This document shows positions 19,961-20,895 of a DNA stretch of 20,895 bases, in pieces. The stretch is from a virus. Under the pieces are notes generated by a model. It was not told the DNA's origin. It saw nothing but the letters and a program-made list of their open reading frames with translations, and did no database searches. The stretch is taken from positions 1 through 20,895 of IMG/VR virus record IMGVR_UViG_3300021368_002120; one strand, 5' to 3'. The translations under genes were made by a program, and so were the position numbers. Position 1 is the first letter of the stretch; every line of letters starts with the position of its first letter.

Positions 19961-20895
19961 TGGCAATAGTAGATTTTAAAAAAGTAGAAAATAACAAAGG
20001 ATACTTTGTTGATGAAAAAGATAGAAAAATCTTTGAGAGAGAAATCTCTAAAGGTTACTTTGGCATGAACATAGGTGATATTATTGAATTTGTTATTTAT
20101 GATTCAAATGATAATCAACTTCCACAAGAATCGGCAGAAGGTTCCCTTGTTCGATATATTGAATATAATGATAATACTGAAAAGAAATATTTTGGTAAAT
20201 CACAAAAAAATAAAATTACTTTAAAATCAAACGATTCTGATGAATTTTTCATCGATACAGAAAAATTAATTAGAGAAGCTGGATATTCACAAGGAATCTT
20301 CAAAACACAGATTTCATTAGTAAACAGAAGATTGGGTTCGGAAACAAGAACAAATGATAAAGTTTGGATTCACGAAATATCTCCATCACGAACGGAAGTA
20401 AGATTATTACCTACTATTGATGATAAGACAGGTAGACCAAACTCTGATTTAGAACAAAGATATAGAGCGTTTGTGGAATGTGAAATATTTGCAGCTGATG
20501 TAAATCCATTTATTGATGAATTCATAAATCAATTTGATGTAGAAGCTGCATTAAAGGCTTTACTTGGTATGAAGGGTAAAGTTGCAAATGGAAAACAATA
20601 CATTAGATTAATATGTGATGAGTTTAAAATAAATGATTTTGATAAGTTCTTAACAGATGTAAAGACTAAATTTGTAGAAGCTGCAAATCATTACAAAAAC
20701 CACAGAGAATATAATATCTTATCCATAAATTATGGAAAACCCAATGGAAGTGGGGCTAAAGTAACATATAGAGAAAATGAAATATATGATACTATTTGTA
20801 ATATAGTAGGAAATGTTATTGAGTACTATTTACCAAAACGAGATTTAAAAGAAGAAAGTGTATTAACTTTTGAACAACAAAAAACTTTAGATAAA
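19960..20895 (+). CDS. virion structural protein, truncated at the window end
   Basis: The ATG overlaps the previous stop (TAATG) and the frame stays open for 312 codons to the window edge. The product begins MAIVDFKKVENNKGYFVDEK, then a beta-rich part (IGDIIEFVIYDSNDNQLPQE) and the motif KVWIHEISPSRTEVRLLP (about residues 134-151), seen in tail-fibre/baseplate-linked proteins of marine T4-like phages (from memory). Later residues are helical (FIDEFINQFDVEAALKALLG; FDKFLTDVKTKFVEAANHY). Probably a baseplate-to-fibre connector or fibre protein. The 3' part is outside the window. Confidence 0.8.
   Translation, partial: MAIVDFKKVENNKGYFVDEKDRKIFEREISKGYFGMNIGDIIEFVIYDSNDNQLPQESAEGSLVRYIEYNDNTEKKYFGKSQKNKITLKSNDSDEFFIDTEKLIREAGYSQGIFKTQISLVNRRLGSETRTNDKVWIHEISPSRTEVRLLPTIDDKTGRPNSDLEQRYRAFVECEIFAADVNPFIDEFINQFDVEAALKALLGMKGKVANGKQYIRLICDEFKINDFDKFLTDVKTKFVEAANHYKNHREYNILSINYGKPNGSGAKVTYRENEIYDTICNIVGNVIEYYLPKRDLKEESVLTFEQQKTLDK

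Noticed and set aside
1-20895. CRISPR array, insertion sequence or integrase/attachment site
   Set aside because: No direct-repeat/spacer series, transposase, recombinase or terminal inverted repeats were seen.

Overview
The window looks like part of a tailed-phage genome of the T4 superfamily (contractile-tailed myovirus), probably infecting a marine Bacteroidota (Flavobacteriia-like) host. Three things support a phage. All genes are on the + strand, with stop-start overlaps or gaps of a few bases. The baseplate genes 25 and 6 are recognisable. A gp55-like late sigma factor and auxiliary metabolic genes (thymidylate synthase, SAM synthetase, peptide deformylase, carbamoyltransferase) are present. 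The Bacteroidota host is an inference from two promoters of the TTG-N20-TAnnTTTG type, a secreted protein with a Phe-Gly-Gln type signal-peptide end, and the very AT-rich composition. Both ends of the window cut through genes.

Layout. (1) Positions 1-6602 hold a metabolic/accessory block: the end of thymidylate synthase, two tiny ORFs, a compact SAM synthetase, a large radical SAM protein with a B12-binding-like N-terminus, an SGNH-hydrolase-like protein with its own promoter, a HldE-like nucleotidyltransferase, a mini zinc-ribbon protein, peptide deformylase and small conserved-looking proteins. (2) Positions 6603-8307 start with a second promoter of the same type and encode a membrane-anchored lysozyme-like/transglycosylase protein, a one-pass membrane coiled-coil protein and the late sigma factor candidate. 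(3) Positions 8294-10854 are an extremely AT-rich insert with an unrecognised 277-residue protein and a NodU/TobZ-family carbamoyltransferase. (4) Positions 10855-12012 hold three short transcription units separated by strong intrinsic terminators: an exported Bacteroidota-like protein, a small two-helix membrane protein, and a roughly 210-nt unit with a GC-rich, possibly structured leader and a 26-residue ORF. (5) Positions 12019-20895 are the virion module: an unassigned coiled-coil protein, a hub-like structural protein, two unassigned proteins, gp25, gp6, a DNRLRE-like structural protein, a long coiled-coil protein and a truncated structural protein.

How it fits together. The exact 10-mer TATATTTATA occurs five times, each time just upstream of a gene and with no shared upstream box. 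This is the pattern expected of a -10-only late promoter, and the likely reader, the gp55-like sigma, is encoded at 7543-8307. The two TTG-N20-TAnnTTT promoters look like host-polymerase or early/middle promoters. The most unusual parts are this two-class promoter layout, the mini-transcription units at 10888-12012, and the set of SAM synthetase, radical SAM protein, SGNH protein, nucleotidyltransferase, unknown 277-residue protein and carbamoyltransferase, which could modify DNA, a glycan or a small molecule. Nothing here could be checked against a database; family calls rest on motifs read from the translations.
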